This document shows positions 21,421-32,658 of a DNA stretch of 64,000 bases, piece by piece. The stretch spans positions 124,001-188,000 of the forward strand of contig JNDT01001912.1 in the NCBI GenBank assembly GCA_000697055.1, given 5' to 3'. The notes under the pieces are model-generated. The model ran no database searches and was not told the origin of the DNA. It saw nothing but the letters and a program-made list of their open reading frames with translations. The position numbers were made by a program, and so were the translations under genes. Positions within the stretch are counted from its first letter, which is position 1; every line of letters begins with the position of its first letter. The stretch comes from Saksenaea vasiformis B4078. Its lineage: Eukaryota; Mucoromycota; Mucoromycetes; Mucorales; Saksenaeaceae.

Positions 21421-22953
21421 GAACTAGTTGTCCACGTAAAGGCGCATCACTTTTCATCATAATATTTATCCCGAAGTGAAGGTGAAATGACATCTAGTTG
21501 ACGCAAATGTTTATTCAAAATGCGATATCTCTTCAAACTGAAGACAAGTATACTACACATGTCGAATATTGATAGGATCCGGTAACGCAGTAGCCCTTCA
21601 GGTGCAGCTGGGTTTTTTGACAGACGCCAGAAGGATTTCTTAGCGACCGACTTAAATTTCTGGGCAGGGAAGGGGAACCGCCTGGCTGGACACAAGAGAA
21701 GCTTAAAAGTTAGATAGCAGCCGTCCCGATTTGTAAAAGTCGCCGTTGAGGATGAGGCGCGGAATTGTGTTTGTAACCCGCCGGGATCCCCGCGTCAATC
21801 ATGTCACTTTTTGTTGAAGTGCCGCATCGAATAAGAATAGCAAAGTGCAAGCATACTTTCGGCATGAAAAGCATAATTGCAAGCGATACTAACCTAACCA
21901 CCAACCGGAGATTTAAGTTTAGAACAGGTACGAATGAAAATTTAATCTCTCCCCACTGCGGCTCATTAGTCCGCAATACACCATTCAGCTAAACAAGATT
22001 TTACATTACCTTGTTTAACCTATGCGTCGGTGAAGAACAGGTTTGTGCTAAGAAAGGTTCGTGCTAAGAAGGGTTTGAGCATGTGGTCATCATGTATAGG
22101 TTGGCAAAAATCCATACTTGCTTACTTCAAGTTGGTCCCTCCGATAAGCGCAAAAGCTGTGGAATAGCATCTAAGTTTACTCATAGTTGTCAATGTACGG
22201 AGTAATCATTGAATGTTAGCTCGCTCGAACCGAAGATAATCCTGTTTATTCGTGAGATCCTACTGCCATGCTTGGTCTGGTGGTGGTGCTTGTGTCTTTA
22301 CGACAGCTTCGATGGAACGAACGCGTTTCAGTTTTGACAACTGCAGAGCACTTGAGGTTATATAGGATGCAGCAACCTATTGTGTAAGGTGAATGACCTT
22401 GAGCGTGACAACGTTTGATCAAGTGATGGGCGGAAAGAACCAAGAGCTTGGGACAGAGATCGTGCAGCCTGAGCAGCGGATAAAAGCAAATGAGGAAATC
22501 TTAAATTGGATTATCGTAATATGCTAAAAAATGAAATCGTTTATAACAATAGTTTCTAAAGAGATATGTCCGTTTGCTTTAGAAAATCTCTATTGCAAGG
22601 AACGACGTGCGGTCTGCAGGTACACAGAATCTGCACTATTTAAGAGGGTTTCAAACTCGGCAATTATCCACCGATCTCTTTGTAGAATAGAAGACACCTT
22701 AGTATGAATGAATACGTTCATAATATAGGAAGAAGTATAGTACATGGCAAAAAAAAAGGGCAGCGACTTTCACAAATAGGCTCGGAATAGGATTTCGGTC
22801 CGAAACGTACAATGACACATTTTTTTTTCCTTTCTCACATGTCTAATCACCATCGATTTTTCAGTTTCTCCACATGAGTGCCGCACTAGAGACCACAAAT
22901 GAATTTCACATTAATTTCTGTATTAGGCACAGTGAAGAGTAATTCATAATAAA
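21421..22953. other. Intergenic, no gene recognised
   Basis: Short open frames only. A local direct repeat (GGTTTGTGCTAAGAAAGGTTC / GTGCTAAGAAGGGTTTG) near 22040-22075. Nothing else supported. Confidence 0.35.
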
Positions 22954-23996
22954 TCAGTTGTACTCGTCCTCGATACGGAGAGAGGGGAGGAGAGGTGAAA
23001 AATCTAGTGGTGCCCAAATTTCCTGCGCTATTAGTGGTTCCACTTCAATATATCCGGCGATGGTTGGAATCGCATGGTGTCCCTCCTTCATAACTAAATG
23101 CAGGCATCTGTCCATCAAGATTCCAATGCTGTCAATGGACAAGTCAACAACGCTGTTGCAAAGAAGGGGCCTACATGTTTTTTCTTTCTCAACTACTTGT
23201 TCCCGCTTGGTGCTTGAATGTTACTAGATAGCACGGCGTGTTACAAGCGCATGGTGGACTCCCCTCCGAGCATGTCTACATTGTTCGGAGATGTCTTCGG
23301 TCACTTACCCGCGTAACTTTGCGAGATTTACCAGTAACCTTTTTGCAGTGGTTCGAAAAATCTCATAAATCTCATGTCTCATATAAATCGCAACTTTTAT
23401 CAAATGCGAATCGGATGACGCTTGTTGCCCAGGAATACATATCTCCTCATATTTGCATTTCACAAGAGCATCTAATCTAGTTATCTCGGAATTTTTCGAG
23501 ACCTAGAATGCAGGAAAATATTTCGTTGTTGAAATAATAGGTGGTATCATTGTTTTTGCCGTCAATTGAATATGTGGTCGTTGTGGAGAGGAGTAGTCGC
23601 CTAAAAGCTGCATTTCTAAAAGACATGGCTTCTACACAGTCTAAGAGATCTATGAGGCTTTTTCGAACCACATCGTCTACAAGTAGACCCATCTCGTATG
23701 CTCCAAAACGCGAAACAAAGCGTTCACCCGGATACGCAGTAAGCTCCTAAATCTCTAGGAATACACACCTCCAATAATACCTACGTTCTGTTTAAATACC
23801 ATAGATTACGACAACTAACGTAAATAACATTAATTGGATGCAGAATCCTTACATTAATATTGATCAGCACAGATTCTTTTACCAAGCCCAAAAGAGTTAA
23901 TACAGCTGTGATGATCTGACTTTGAATTAATAATGATTCCCTTGGCGTAACCTCAGCACATTGCTTAGAACAAACCACAATGTCCAAGTTTTCCAT
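22954..23996 (-). CDS. Hypothetical spliced protein, divergent from YSC84 homologue
   Basis: The minus strand reads MENLDIVVCSKQCAEV and SLLIQSQIITAVLTLLG, then across a clear GT-AG intron (about 23850-23756) into ELTAYPGERFVSRFGAYEMG, LLVDDVVRKSLIDLLDCVEA and MSFRNAAFRRLLLSTTTT. A final stretch near 23180-22954 (CNSVVDLSIDSIGILMDRC, HAIPTIAGYIEVEPLIAQE) ends RIEDEYN. The middle of the gene (23490-23200) could not be spliced with confidence. I do not recognise the family; it is soluble and helical in appearance. The start lies inside the first exon of the plus-strand YSC84 homologue (17-bp overlap), so the true start may be a later methionine. Confidence 0.4.
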
Positions 23997-25552
23997 TAAT
24001 TCGCCTCTTCCGTCTAGCCTTTCATGTATGTTGTGGGTCGACCGAAATTACAGGCTTATAACGAGGCTTATATGTAGCTGAATGTCGCAAGGCTGCGAAA
24101 ATCCTAAATGGTTTTATTGGTGCGCAATGCTTGTAATAGTCTGCATCTCGATTCTGACTGGTTCTAGATCCTGGACACGGTCTCGACAAGGTTATCCCAC
24201 CCGGTATACTTGCGGACGCTAAAGGTCTTGCGGTATTTACGGTGTTAAAGGCTGGATTTTTGTTCTCTGGCCGTGCTGGTTCCGGGCTCGTTATCGCGCG
24301 GTAAGAGCTAGGTTGACCTCGGAGGTTACTTACAAATGAATATAGGTTACCTGACGGAGGTAAATAGAACGTAGAAGGAAATGATAAGACTTATGTGGAT
24401 GGATAGAATGGAGTGCTCCATCTGCAATTATGACCGCGGGCATGTAAGTTTTCTTTTATCCCGTTGAATAGTGTACTGACGATGTATATATTAGGGGTTT
24501 CGGTGGCCAAATAGGTAAACAAAATATACCCTTTTAGGTAGCTAGTGTTAATTTCCTCTCGCATCAGGTGCTGAGTTGACTGATTTTGTCATGGTCCTCA
24601 ACACATGGGCTGCAGTGAAGACATTTATGCACCACGGGACGATTACATTGGGCGGTAAGATATGGTATGAACAACATTCACGCGAACTCACATAAAATCT
24701 GTAAACAGGCAATATTTCAGGTAGGACATGTTGTAGAAACAGAGATTCGTGGGTGACATGACACATAAAAAAATCGTTCATATAGTTGCTGCTGGACCGG
24801 TTGGTCGAAACGCTGAGGCATCAGGCACAGCGTCCTATAAAAACATGGCTGCTGTGTATTCGTACAGCAAGACAAAAGGTCTATTTGCAGGTGTATCTCT
24901 AGAAGGTTCTGTGATTGTTGAGAGATTTGATGCCAATGCGAAGATGTATGGCGGAAAGGTCAGCGCAAAGGATTTACTCAACGGCAGCATTCCACCACCG
25001 CCACAGGCCGATGTGCTGTATCAGGCATTAAGCCTCAAGTTTAATCGAACGAACGATCGATTTTCTTTTATGAATGGTGGCCGTAGCAGTGACTTTGGTG
25101 ACTATCGAACTGCAAGAGGATATGACAACAGCAGGTCTTTTGGTAATCCGTCCGATCAACAAATGTCCTTTAGCCGCGGCGCCATTCGCAGTCAAGTCAC
25201 AGGGAATTATACTGCTTCCAGTAATACACATCTGGATTATACAACTCGAAGTTACAACGAACAACATGCAGTGACACGATCAACACCATCAGCCCCGAAA
25301 ACAGCTAGTAATATCAATACAGAGCCGCGGGCCCGTGCTTTGTTTAATTTTGCTGGTGAACAGGAGGGCGATCTGCCTTTCCGAAAAGGCGATATCGTTG
25401 TTGTTACAAAGAAGTCGGACACGCAGAACGACTGGTGGACAGGGAAAATTGGATCTCGGGAGGGTATTGTAAGTAGGATTGTGACAAGAAAGGAGAGTTA
25501 TTCTAACTAGTTTGTCCATCAGTTCCCTGCCAATTTTGTAGAGTTAGTTTAA
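23980..25552 (+). CDS. YSC84: Ysc84/Lsb3-type SYLF-SH3 protein
   Basis: Actin-patch and lipid-binding protein of endocytosis. Exons join to give MSKFSINSPLPSSLS|SECRKAAKILNGFI, DPGHGLDKVIPPGILADAKG, FTVLKAGFLFSGRAGSGLV, RLPDG, WSAPSAIMTAGM, GFGGQIGAELTDFVMVLN and GTITLGGNISVAAGPVGRNAE: a complete SYLF domain. A low-complexity linker follows. The C-terminal SH3 domain runs from ARALFNFAGEQEGDLPF through NDWWTGKIG to the last short exon FPANFVELV. Three exons are very small: 24346-24359 (14 nt), 24495-24514 (20 nt) and 24709-24720 (12 nt); each is required to restore conserved residues. Architecture and length (about 350 residues) match the family. Confidence 0.92.
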
Positions 25553-26040
25553 ACAATCCGGCTCTTGTCATTTTATTTCGCCTATATGTAGCAAAATGGA
25601 TTGGTATTATTTTATACTCGGGATGAGATGGGGGTGCATTTTATAATTTCGGGCAACTCCTTAGAAAATGACCGTAATCTATTTTCCTGTACGTATTTTA
25701 GTGCATCTCTATGCGTTGCCTCGTCGTCGATTTGTTGATCATAGGCGACTTCAACTGACATACCCATTGTGTACCTGTGCAGTGGCCTATAAGTGAAGAT
25801 GTCGAACGAAAATTTTCATGATGGAGAAAGCAACGTGAGATTGGCCTGTACGTAAACTAAGTAGTCAGGCAAAAGTGTAGATTTGCAATTTTTCTCTAAT
25901 CTCAAGCTCAACGCTATAAAGTGAGTTCGACCTCTTTTGATGCACCTATTCAACTCGATCGTCTCTGTTTCCTGTCCCAATTACTATATGCTTTTTTCCT
26001 ATGATTTCGCGTCCGTTTCAAATTATTTGGCAATTTGAAG
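25553..26040. other. Intergenic, no gene recognised
   Basis: Short open frames without similarity to known domains. It contains the presumptive YSC84 3' UTR. Confidence 0.35.
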
Positions 26041-26240
26041 CATGATTTTTTTTATGTTCATTCAAGAGTCCCTTGTCCCACGCAGAAGACGTGTCAGTAA
26101 TCAAATTCTTTTATTCCATGCAAAGGGCGTATCAGCCATTGGATTCCTCGTTATTTCATGCAAACAGTATTGCAGAAACAGGATACCATTATCTCATGCA
26201 AAAGGCATGGTGAAGATATGCTTGTTTTGTCTCGTACAAA
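26041..26240. repeat. Degenerate tandem repeat of about 40 bp
   Basis: Successive segments end in TTCCATGCAAA, TTTCATGCAAA, TCTCATGCAAA and TCTCGTACAAA at roughly 38-40 base spacing, each with a preceding GT(A)TCAG-like block. The array abuts copy B of the dispersed repeat, as the 19860-20130 array abuts copy A. Confidence 0.5.
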
Positions 26241-26261
26241 AAGGTGTCTCAAATAGCGGTA

Positions 26262-26850
26262 CGTATTTAAGAGGAACGCTTCTTTTACCTTCTCTTTGGT
26301 TTTGTTCCTCTTCTAACATCCCTGGTATGGATCCCAATTCATTACGTATCCAGGATCACTCATGTCCTTTTGTCTGTCATTTAAGCTGCATGACGGCTGT
26401 CCCGAACCACCTTAGCCGTACTGGTACGTTATGCCCTTCACTCAAGTAAGTAAATGTTGCCATACGCTCAGTGTGGCACATATTTCGCAATATATCGCTA
26501 GATGTTTCATCGCTTCAAGTCCTCTGCGGTCATCAAACCAAAAAGTGGCCGCTCACCGAAGCCAACATCCGGCAACGACCACACTTGCAGAGTCAGACGG
26601 GTGGCAGGACGCCACAGAAGCGTGGGAATAACCCTCGGATATAACATGACACCAAAGTGATCCATCTACTAATTGCAAGTTAATTTTTTTCATGCTACTC
26701 GAATCAAATGTGTCCATTGGAGAGTCCAGGTTGATGTTAAGTTAATCGATGCTCTGACGGATGTTCAATCTTCTCTTAGCGCAAAATGAACCCTCGACGG
26801 ACGCAACATTTATTGATTAGCGTAACTCAATAAACACAATTGCCTGAGCA
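26262..26850 (+). repeat. Dispersed repeat, copy B
   Basis: Second copy of the family described at 20150-20740, with the same block order: GTATTTAAGAGGAACGC, CTGCATGACGGCTGTCCCG, AAGTAAATGTTGCC, ATCGCTTCAAGTCCTCTGC, CATGCTACTCGAA, CCTCGACGGACGCA, CTCAATAAACA. Confidence 0.6.
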
Positions 26851-27174
26851 AACACCTGTAAAATATCGGGAACAACACATCAGACTGCGCTTTACCCAAA
26901 GAGGACTGCTCTTTGTCTGCCCGAAAGAAATCCCTGTCGGTCTTTCAATGCAAAAGTTGGGGGTGTGGCTTTGAAGATGACATAGAGAAAGTTGAAGGAA
27001 GATATGGGGTTTTTTTTTTGGAAATAAGTTACTCTAAGGAGGTACTGGTGATAAAATAAGTATATATAATGAAAGCGAATAAAAAAAAGGAATATTTTGA
27101 TGTAAAAATGAAGAAAAAATAATTTTGAATTTTGTTCTTTTCCATCACCTGCTGCTTTACGCTGCTGTCGACCC

Positions 27175-27860
27175 ATGGAACCCCTTGCTGAGGAAGGTCC
27201 GCCGAGGCAACGGCAACGACAGCGATATCGCCAATCACTTCTACCGCGAACCGATGGCAAGATAGGAAGAGTTACCAGAAAACTAAAGCTGTCCGGTTTT
27301 CTAAACAATGACTATAAATACTTACGAGTGAGTATTCATTCCAACAAGCAATATCTTGTTAACACGCTATTGACAGGAGCAATTGCGGCTTGTTGCCGAA
27401 GAATACCACGTCATGAAACGTGATGCAGTTAACCTTGTGAACCTTCATTTGCGTCGTTGGGTCGAAGGACTCGGCACAGAGAACGCTTTTGAATTCCCAC
27501 CCGTCACGACTAAGATATTTTGGAGCAAGGCCTACAGGTTGGCCAACAACCGAGTGTGCACAGTGACCCGTGGCGTAGATGTAAGTACAGTATAGTTCTA
27601 TCAAGCTGTCTAACGCAAAGCTACGTCGTTTAGCCTGAATGGCAGATCGATCTGCTCGAAACGTTCATGTCGCACTTCCATCCTCTGCGTAGGAACGTCG
27701 ATGCTAATGAACGTAAGACATATATGCTACTCCCAGCTGTTCGTATGCACTGATTTGTTCCTAAACGTATATAATAGCCTTTTATGAGATCGGAGAAGTC
27801 CGGGGAGTATACACCGCATTTGCAGATGCTTTTCCCCCTCAAATAATTCAAAGTACTTTG
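27175..27860 (+). pseudogene. Possible Fanzor-like N-terminal fragment, spliced
   Basis: Exons 27175-27327, 27377 to about 27581, about 27634-27710 and about 27779-27860 splice at GT-AG borders into an open reading: MEPLAEEGPPRQRQRQ, RKLKLSGFLNNDYKYLR, EQLRLVAEEYHVMKRDAV, NLHLRRWVEGLGTENAFEFP, TTKIFWSKAYRLANN, EWQIDLLETFMSHFHPLRRN. The pattern of a hydrophobic helix, Asn/Arg-Asp, a helix and then Pro resembles the N-terminal region of the Fanzor1 relic at 40190-43806 (NFNREVVIKAHLFIDFFI...LPPN). The resemblance is weak and judged by eye. The reading ends just before the CACTA insertion at 27943. It may instead be an unrelated hypothetical gene. Confidence 0.3.
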
Positions 27861-27942
27861 ATGATCATATTATCAATACCCGACGATCATTCATAATTTG
27901 CACCAATAGACGTAAAACGACATTTGATTGTAAATGTCCCTA

Positions 27943-28130
27943 CACTACGGGAAAAGTTACACTTGAATTCAAGTACCGGTACTTGAAAAGTACAGGAAAC
28001 TATACGTGAAAAAGGTCAGAATGGCGCCTAAGACAGTACCGTTCCGGTATAGTTTCCAAGTATAAAATAGCAGGTTATACGTGGATCCACGTATTACTAA
28101 AGTATTATTTTAAAGGATAAATCACTTTTT
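27943..28130. repeat. CACTA left TIR and subterminal repeats
   Basis: CACTACGGGAAAA followed by AAGTACCGGTACTTGAA (itself palindromic), CAGTACCGTTCCGGTA and further GTAC-centred motifs. Mirrored by the right end. Confidence 0.85.
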
Positions 28131-28216
28131 ATCAATGAATTCAGGTTTAATTCTAGCAGCGTATCTGTCGCTGCTCATCAATTTTGTTTATTGGAACTCT
28201 GCTGGATTTCACTAGT

Positions 28217-31063
28217 CTATACATAACGGAGAACACCTAGATCGCTAGCGTTGGTCAGGAACACCATTCCTGGCCATATGCAATGATATGCCAAAGGAAC
28301 TCCTGAAGCGCTTTCAGTTAGCAGACCAGCAAATCCCTCTATAGCTGTGCAATCCACAACGACGAGCTTGTCCTTGGCCCTGGAGGATGGCGGGATATAC
28401 AGGCCAGTTGTGGTCTTGTCCCTGCTGACTTTATACAGACCAACAACAGCCAGCGTACGTGTTTCATTGTCATGCGTATGCTGTATATAAAAATATACTT
28501 GCCCAAAATACTGCTTTGGTTCCAGCTGTGTCTCGCGCCCAGAGGTAGCGTACCTATTTGTTCAAGTGGTATAGCTACAGACTGCATGAGTCCCTTACCT
28601 ATCTACGTCGATGATAAATCTAACAATATAGGCAGCTCGATTGGATTACTGGTGCTGTAGAAGACTTCCATACACTTGATGGTTGTGCCAAAGACTATCA
28701 AAGTATTGAAAACCTCTGGCGATACCTTTTGAACATCCAATACGATGGTAAAATGCTTCCAGGGCTCGTTTCAATGCTGAGGAATTTATACTGGCTATGG
28801 CATCTGCATAGTCTAATGACGCAGTTCTCATTTTTCCTCGAGGTTCGGCATCCATTATCTGATCCTCAGACAGCTGTGCTTCTTGCTTGTTTCCGTCTTC
28901 GTCCTTCAGGCCTATATACCGGAACATTGCAAGCTTTTTCATAACGTTTGCTGCATTTGTTCCTGGTTTGCTGTTGGACCTGATGAGTTGGCTATATAGG
29001 CCGATCGTTCTTTCCAATGATCGGACACTATAATAGCGCATCGGACCAAGCTTGCGGATCATTTCAGGAACGTGGGACAGGTAGTGCTGAACAGGAGTAA
29101 AGACAAAAACACATAGGGTCCCATTATCGACGAGTTTCGTCAGGTGGCTGTGCCAGATTCTGATGTTCCTGCACAAAAGCCTTGTCATAGCAAATGTTGC
29201 ATATTGCAGAACGAATACTTACCTTTCCATCTCTCTGACATCAGTCTCACTGAGTTCATACTGTAGTGCTACTTGGGAGGCGCGCACTAACGCCATTGTG
29301 GCATCTTTCGAGTCGTTATCTCGTAGCTTCTTCACAACCAGAGCTGGAACGGTGTACAACATGAAGTCTAGCCATTCCACTGCTTTGATTTTTCCTCCAG
29401 CAAGAAGGCTCCTCCAGGCTCCCTGAAATGCTGTTGGAATGTCTTTTCGGGATGGCTCGATGTCTGACATGATTTCAGAAAGCACGTTCTTGCCTATTTC
29501 AAACGGGCCATCATCTTTTGTGGAATATTTACCCTGCAAAAGCAGGAAGAACTGGTGGCTAATTCCATGTCCTAGGAGATGCATTTCGTCAAGTCCCCAG
29601 AATTCCAGACCTTGGAAGGACTGAAGGAAGGCAAAAGGTGTTGGACCTGTAAGACCATCCTAGAGATTCAGCTGTATTAGAAGGACATGTACAGAGATAT
29701 CAACTTACTTCGTTTCCTAGTTGGAACCCGTCAACAGAACGCTATTCAGAGGGAGTACTCGTCTCTGGGAAATATATACCACCGCTTCCATCGCGTTTCT
29801 TCTGCCCAACCACTTTGCAAATTCTACAGCCATTATATGACTGGTGGCCGGAATGATTGGCGAGAGTCTTCACCGCTGGGATATCACCGGTAACGAACAT
29901 CAAGTGTACTCTGGCACTGATGGTGGTCGTCCCAATATTCACGCTCAATCCGTGCTTCTGCAATATCTCCGGTTCAGCCAATATTAGTTGTAGAAATGAC
30001 AGAAGACCACGGGGTTGTCTTGGTCCTGGAATAACGCACAGCTGTAGCATGTACCTGTTCTCGTATCTAGCACAAAACAGCCTTGCTTAGCATCTAGCAA
30101 AGTACAGATGCAAAAACTTTACCGCAAAGATGGGTCAATATTCAAAATAATAAGGTGAACCATAGTCATGCTATACATTCTGCCTATAAATGGCTGAAAG
30201 CCATCGATAAACAGACCAAGGGCGATGTCGTATTTACGGCGGAAGAGTTCATTCGCAATCTTGCGGTAGGTTTGACCGTCGAATACATCTGCGTACACAC
30301 CATCTTCCTGTCTTCTTTTATGACGATATTCGAGCAATTCTCTTGTTTCAGGATCATATAGCATAAACGCAATCTGTTCTCCAGGAGAAAATATGTGGGT
30401 GGTGGTATGCGGGCGTGTGTCATCGTTATCCGCGTATTTGCTTTGGCCACAGTGCTCACAAATGGTGGCGCTATTATCGTCAGTGAACAACGTACATCCA
30501 TTCCTGCAAGCAGTATAGGACTTTAGTTGCACTGGATAAATCTCGGCTGCGGCCTTGTAAGACTGATGCGGGGACAACATCTTCTCAAAATCTATATAAT
30601 TGTTACTAATAAGTGCGTCACGAATTTGACACGAACCAGGATTCGCCAACGTGATAGCTGCGTTAGTCACTTTCAGGACCGCTTCGTACGCAGCTCTTGA
30701 AATGCCAAATCCTGTCATGACTTGAAGCATATTAACGCTCAAATACTTCATGCTTCCCTTAGAAATATCGTCATCGGGGTCGAAGTCATATTTCAGCGGT
30801 TCTTGATCTTTGAAAGTAGGTATTCGTATAAGGTCAATGATAAAATTGGATGAAAGCATGATACCTAAATCGCTGGCCAGATTGTCACCAGTACTCTCAG
30901 CGGTATGATCGAACCACTCGGCATCATCAAACCGCTCGGCATCACCATAATCCTCGGTCACACGATCAAACGCTTCACCGTCATCATGCTCTTCAGCAGC
31001 CGGACCTGATATATCAGCGTCCTGTTCAACGGTGTCATCCACTGTCTCAGGATTAGCCTCCAT
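28217..31063 (-). CDS. CACTA transposase, tnp2 (Transposase_21) type
   Basis: DDE-type transposase mobilising the surrounding element. The first long exon (31063 to about 30122) has an acidic N-terminus. It then has ACRNGCTLFTDD and CEHCGQSKYAD (the C-x-x-x-C...C-x-x-C cluster of tnp2 proteins), the YRKIANELFRRKYDIALG block and LGLFIDGFQPF, whose aspartate is the first catalytic acid in this family. Later exons give LMFVTGDIPAVKTLANHSGH with NGCRICK, then HLLGHGISHQF, AFQGAWRSLLAGGKIKA, and the DUF4218-like block MRYYSVRSLERTIGLYSQLI. The final exon reads LAVVGLYKVSRDKTTTGLY and ends GVLRYV, TAG at 28217. At least five exons; no internal stop was noted in the chosen exons. Exon limits are approximate. 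Confidence 0.82.
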
Positions 31064-31119
31064 TTGCTCCAGATGATTACGTCTATTTCTCGAGAAATTA
31101 GTTTACTGCATCAGCTTTT

Positions 31120-31327
31120 CTACACGTACAGTGATGGCGAGCTCCAACGACATTCTTCACCTAAAAGACTCGAACTCGATGAATTAGCGCGAACTCGTCT
31201 TAAGCATATCACAGTGTGATCATGAAGTTTCTTTTGAGAAACGGATTCCTTGCACAAAGCGCATGTGATGCGATTCGTGGAGAGAAAGCGTCGGATTCTT
31301 TTACTGGGGCGAGTGTTTTCCATGAAC
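31120..31327 (-). CDS. Zinc-finger reading upstream of CACTA transposase, possible first exon
   Basis: MENTRPSKRIRRFLSTN is followed by ITCALCKESVSQKKLHDH and a cysteine (C-x2-C-x10-H-x4-C), a compact zinc-finger pattern plausible for DNA binding. It lies 57 bases upstream of the transposase start codon on the same strand. Splicing in phase to the main exon could not be demonstrated, so it may be a separate exon, an alternative N-terminus or a small gene. Confidence 0.4.
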
Positions 31328-31511
31328 AAGGTACCAGGGCTGTCTTCGGAAATTAATTAAATTGCTCAATCACAGCCCATTTTTGGTTTCCCGCCCTCTG
31401 AAATTGTCGTTGATTGGATTGGATTATTTTAAGCTAACTACGACTAATAACAGTTCTCTGTTCTTTTCACACTTTAAATCATAAGAAACTTCCAACACCC
31501 GAATTTACAAC

Positions 31512-32105
31512 ATGTCTTATATGAAACCGATATTTGCAACTCTTGAGCGTCTCGAGAAGAAAATGGACGAGCAAAGGGATATGATCGAAAAGACCATTGA
31601 TTCGCAGGCTAACATAGACCAGTGGTTGAGCAAGCTTGAGGAGAGACTGGACTTGTTGGAGCAAGATAGAGGAGTGTCAAATACCCGTGACGATGCGGAG
31701 GAAGAAGTGCAGACAGTGCGTAGAACCAGGAAACGGCCTACGTGCATCGTGCGCAACAAGAAGAAAGTTATCCATCTGACGATGGAAATCTTGGAGTCAT
31801 ACGTCTGCCGGGAGTTCTGTGGTGGGGACGAGGTGGCCTCGACTAGCATCATGATCCAGACTCGGACGATTCTGACTGACGTCGTAACCAACTTACGGAT
31901 GGTCATGGGACTCCACGACTTCACCATCCCTTGGAGTAGAGTTCCGGCAGTGCAGCAAGAACTTGCTGTCCGTGAGTTCGAACACTTCGCTGCGGGGTAC
32001 CACATCCCGTTCAATGAGTGCAAGAAGTCGTGGGCAGCGAAGTGGTTATTGCAGTATAAATGGTGCAACTGTCAGCAGTATTACAAACGGCGTGTGCAGG
32101 TATAG
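31512..32105 (+). CDS. CACTA accessory protein (coiled coil), TnpA-like candidate
   Basis: An intronless 197-residue ORF inside the CACTA element, on the strand opposite the transposase. The N-terminal 55 residues form a heptad-rich coiled coil (LERLEKKMDEQRDMIEK, WLSKLEERLDLLEQD). A basic stretch RRTRKRPTCIVRNKKK precedes a mixed C-terminal domain (ILESYVCREFCGG, TNLRMVMGLHDFTIPWSRVP, KKSWAAKWLLQYKWC). I do not recognise the C-terminal domain. Position and size suit a DNA-binding accessory protein like the second gene of plant CACTA elements; that role is inferred. Confidence 0.55.
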   Translation: MSYMKPIFATLERLEKKMDEQRDMIEKTIDSQANIDQWLSKLEERLDLLEQDRGVSNTRDDAEEEVQTVRRTRKRPTCIVRNKKKVIHLTMEILESYVCREFCGGDEVASTSIMIQTRTILTDVVTNLRMVMGLHDFTIPWSRVPAVQQELAVREFEHFAAGYHIPFNECKKSWAAKWLLQYKWCNCQQYYKRRVQV

Positions 32106-32439
32106 TATATTGATATTTGAAAAAACTGACGTAAATCGTATTAGGCAAATCGTGGAGATGATGAAGAGATTGGAAGGTAATATTTCCAATTGTAGTACAA
32201 CATATAAGGTACGAACTGAATAAGAGTATGTAGCCCAGCCAGTACGCTGGAAGAAGATGATAGTGAACGTGGAGAGAGCCAGGTTCCAGCTGTGAAGAGA
32301 CACAGAATTAGTTATTGAGGATTAAGAAAATATACGTTACTTCTGTCTATGATATTTTTCTGCCTTGGGATAATAAATTAAAACGAATGGTTAATATCCA
32401 GAGGTGTTAACGGGTATTGTATTGTAACAAAGTTGAGAA

Positions 32440-32635
32440 AAAAGTTCTTTCTTGTTATCCTTTGATTCAAGTATCAGTATTGTTTCCAATACTGAGATTT
32501 TATCCTTTAAGTCCAGTACCGTACTAGAACGGTACTGACTGGGTACTTGAATTTCGGTACGGTACCTGAGAAATATTGCAAATACGTGAAAAATACTTTA
32601 ATTCCAGTACCGTCAATATAATTTTTCCCGTAGTG
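32440..32635. repeat. CACTA right subterminal repeats and TIR
   Basis: CAGTACCGTAC, AACGGTACTG, GGGTACTTGAA, CGGTACGGTACC and CCAGTACCGTC lead to TTTTCCCGTAGTG. Same motifs as the left end in inverted arrangement. Confidence 0.85.
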
Positions 32636-32658
32636 TAAGACTAGTATATACATCTATC

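Larger units (their letters stand above)
27943..32635. mobile_element. CACTA (EnSpm) DNA transposon, 4693 bp
   Basis: Left end CACTACGGGAAAA at 27943 and right end TTTTCCCGTAGTG finishing at 32635 are perfect terminal inverted repeats over 13 bases. TA flanks both ends (27941-27942 and 32636-32637), compatible with a 2-bp target duplication; a 3-bp duplication does not match. Subterminal regions of about 150-200 bp at both ends are full of GTACCG, GGTACTTGA and AGTACCGTAC motifs in both orientations, as expected for CACTA transposase-binding arrays. Inside are a minus-strand tnp2-type transposase and a plus-strand accessory ORF. Intact ends suggest recent insertion. It sits between two other degenerate element-like sequences. 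Confidence 0.9.

Noticed and set aside
26041..26240. CRISPR-like array (regular repeats with spacers)
   Set aside because: Units are diverged, about 40 bp with no constant repeat, in a eukaryotic genome next to a dispersed element.
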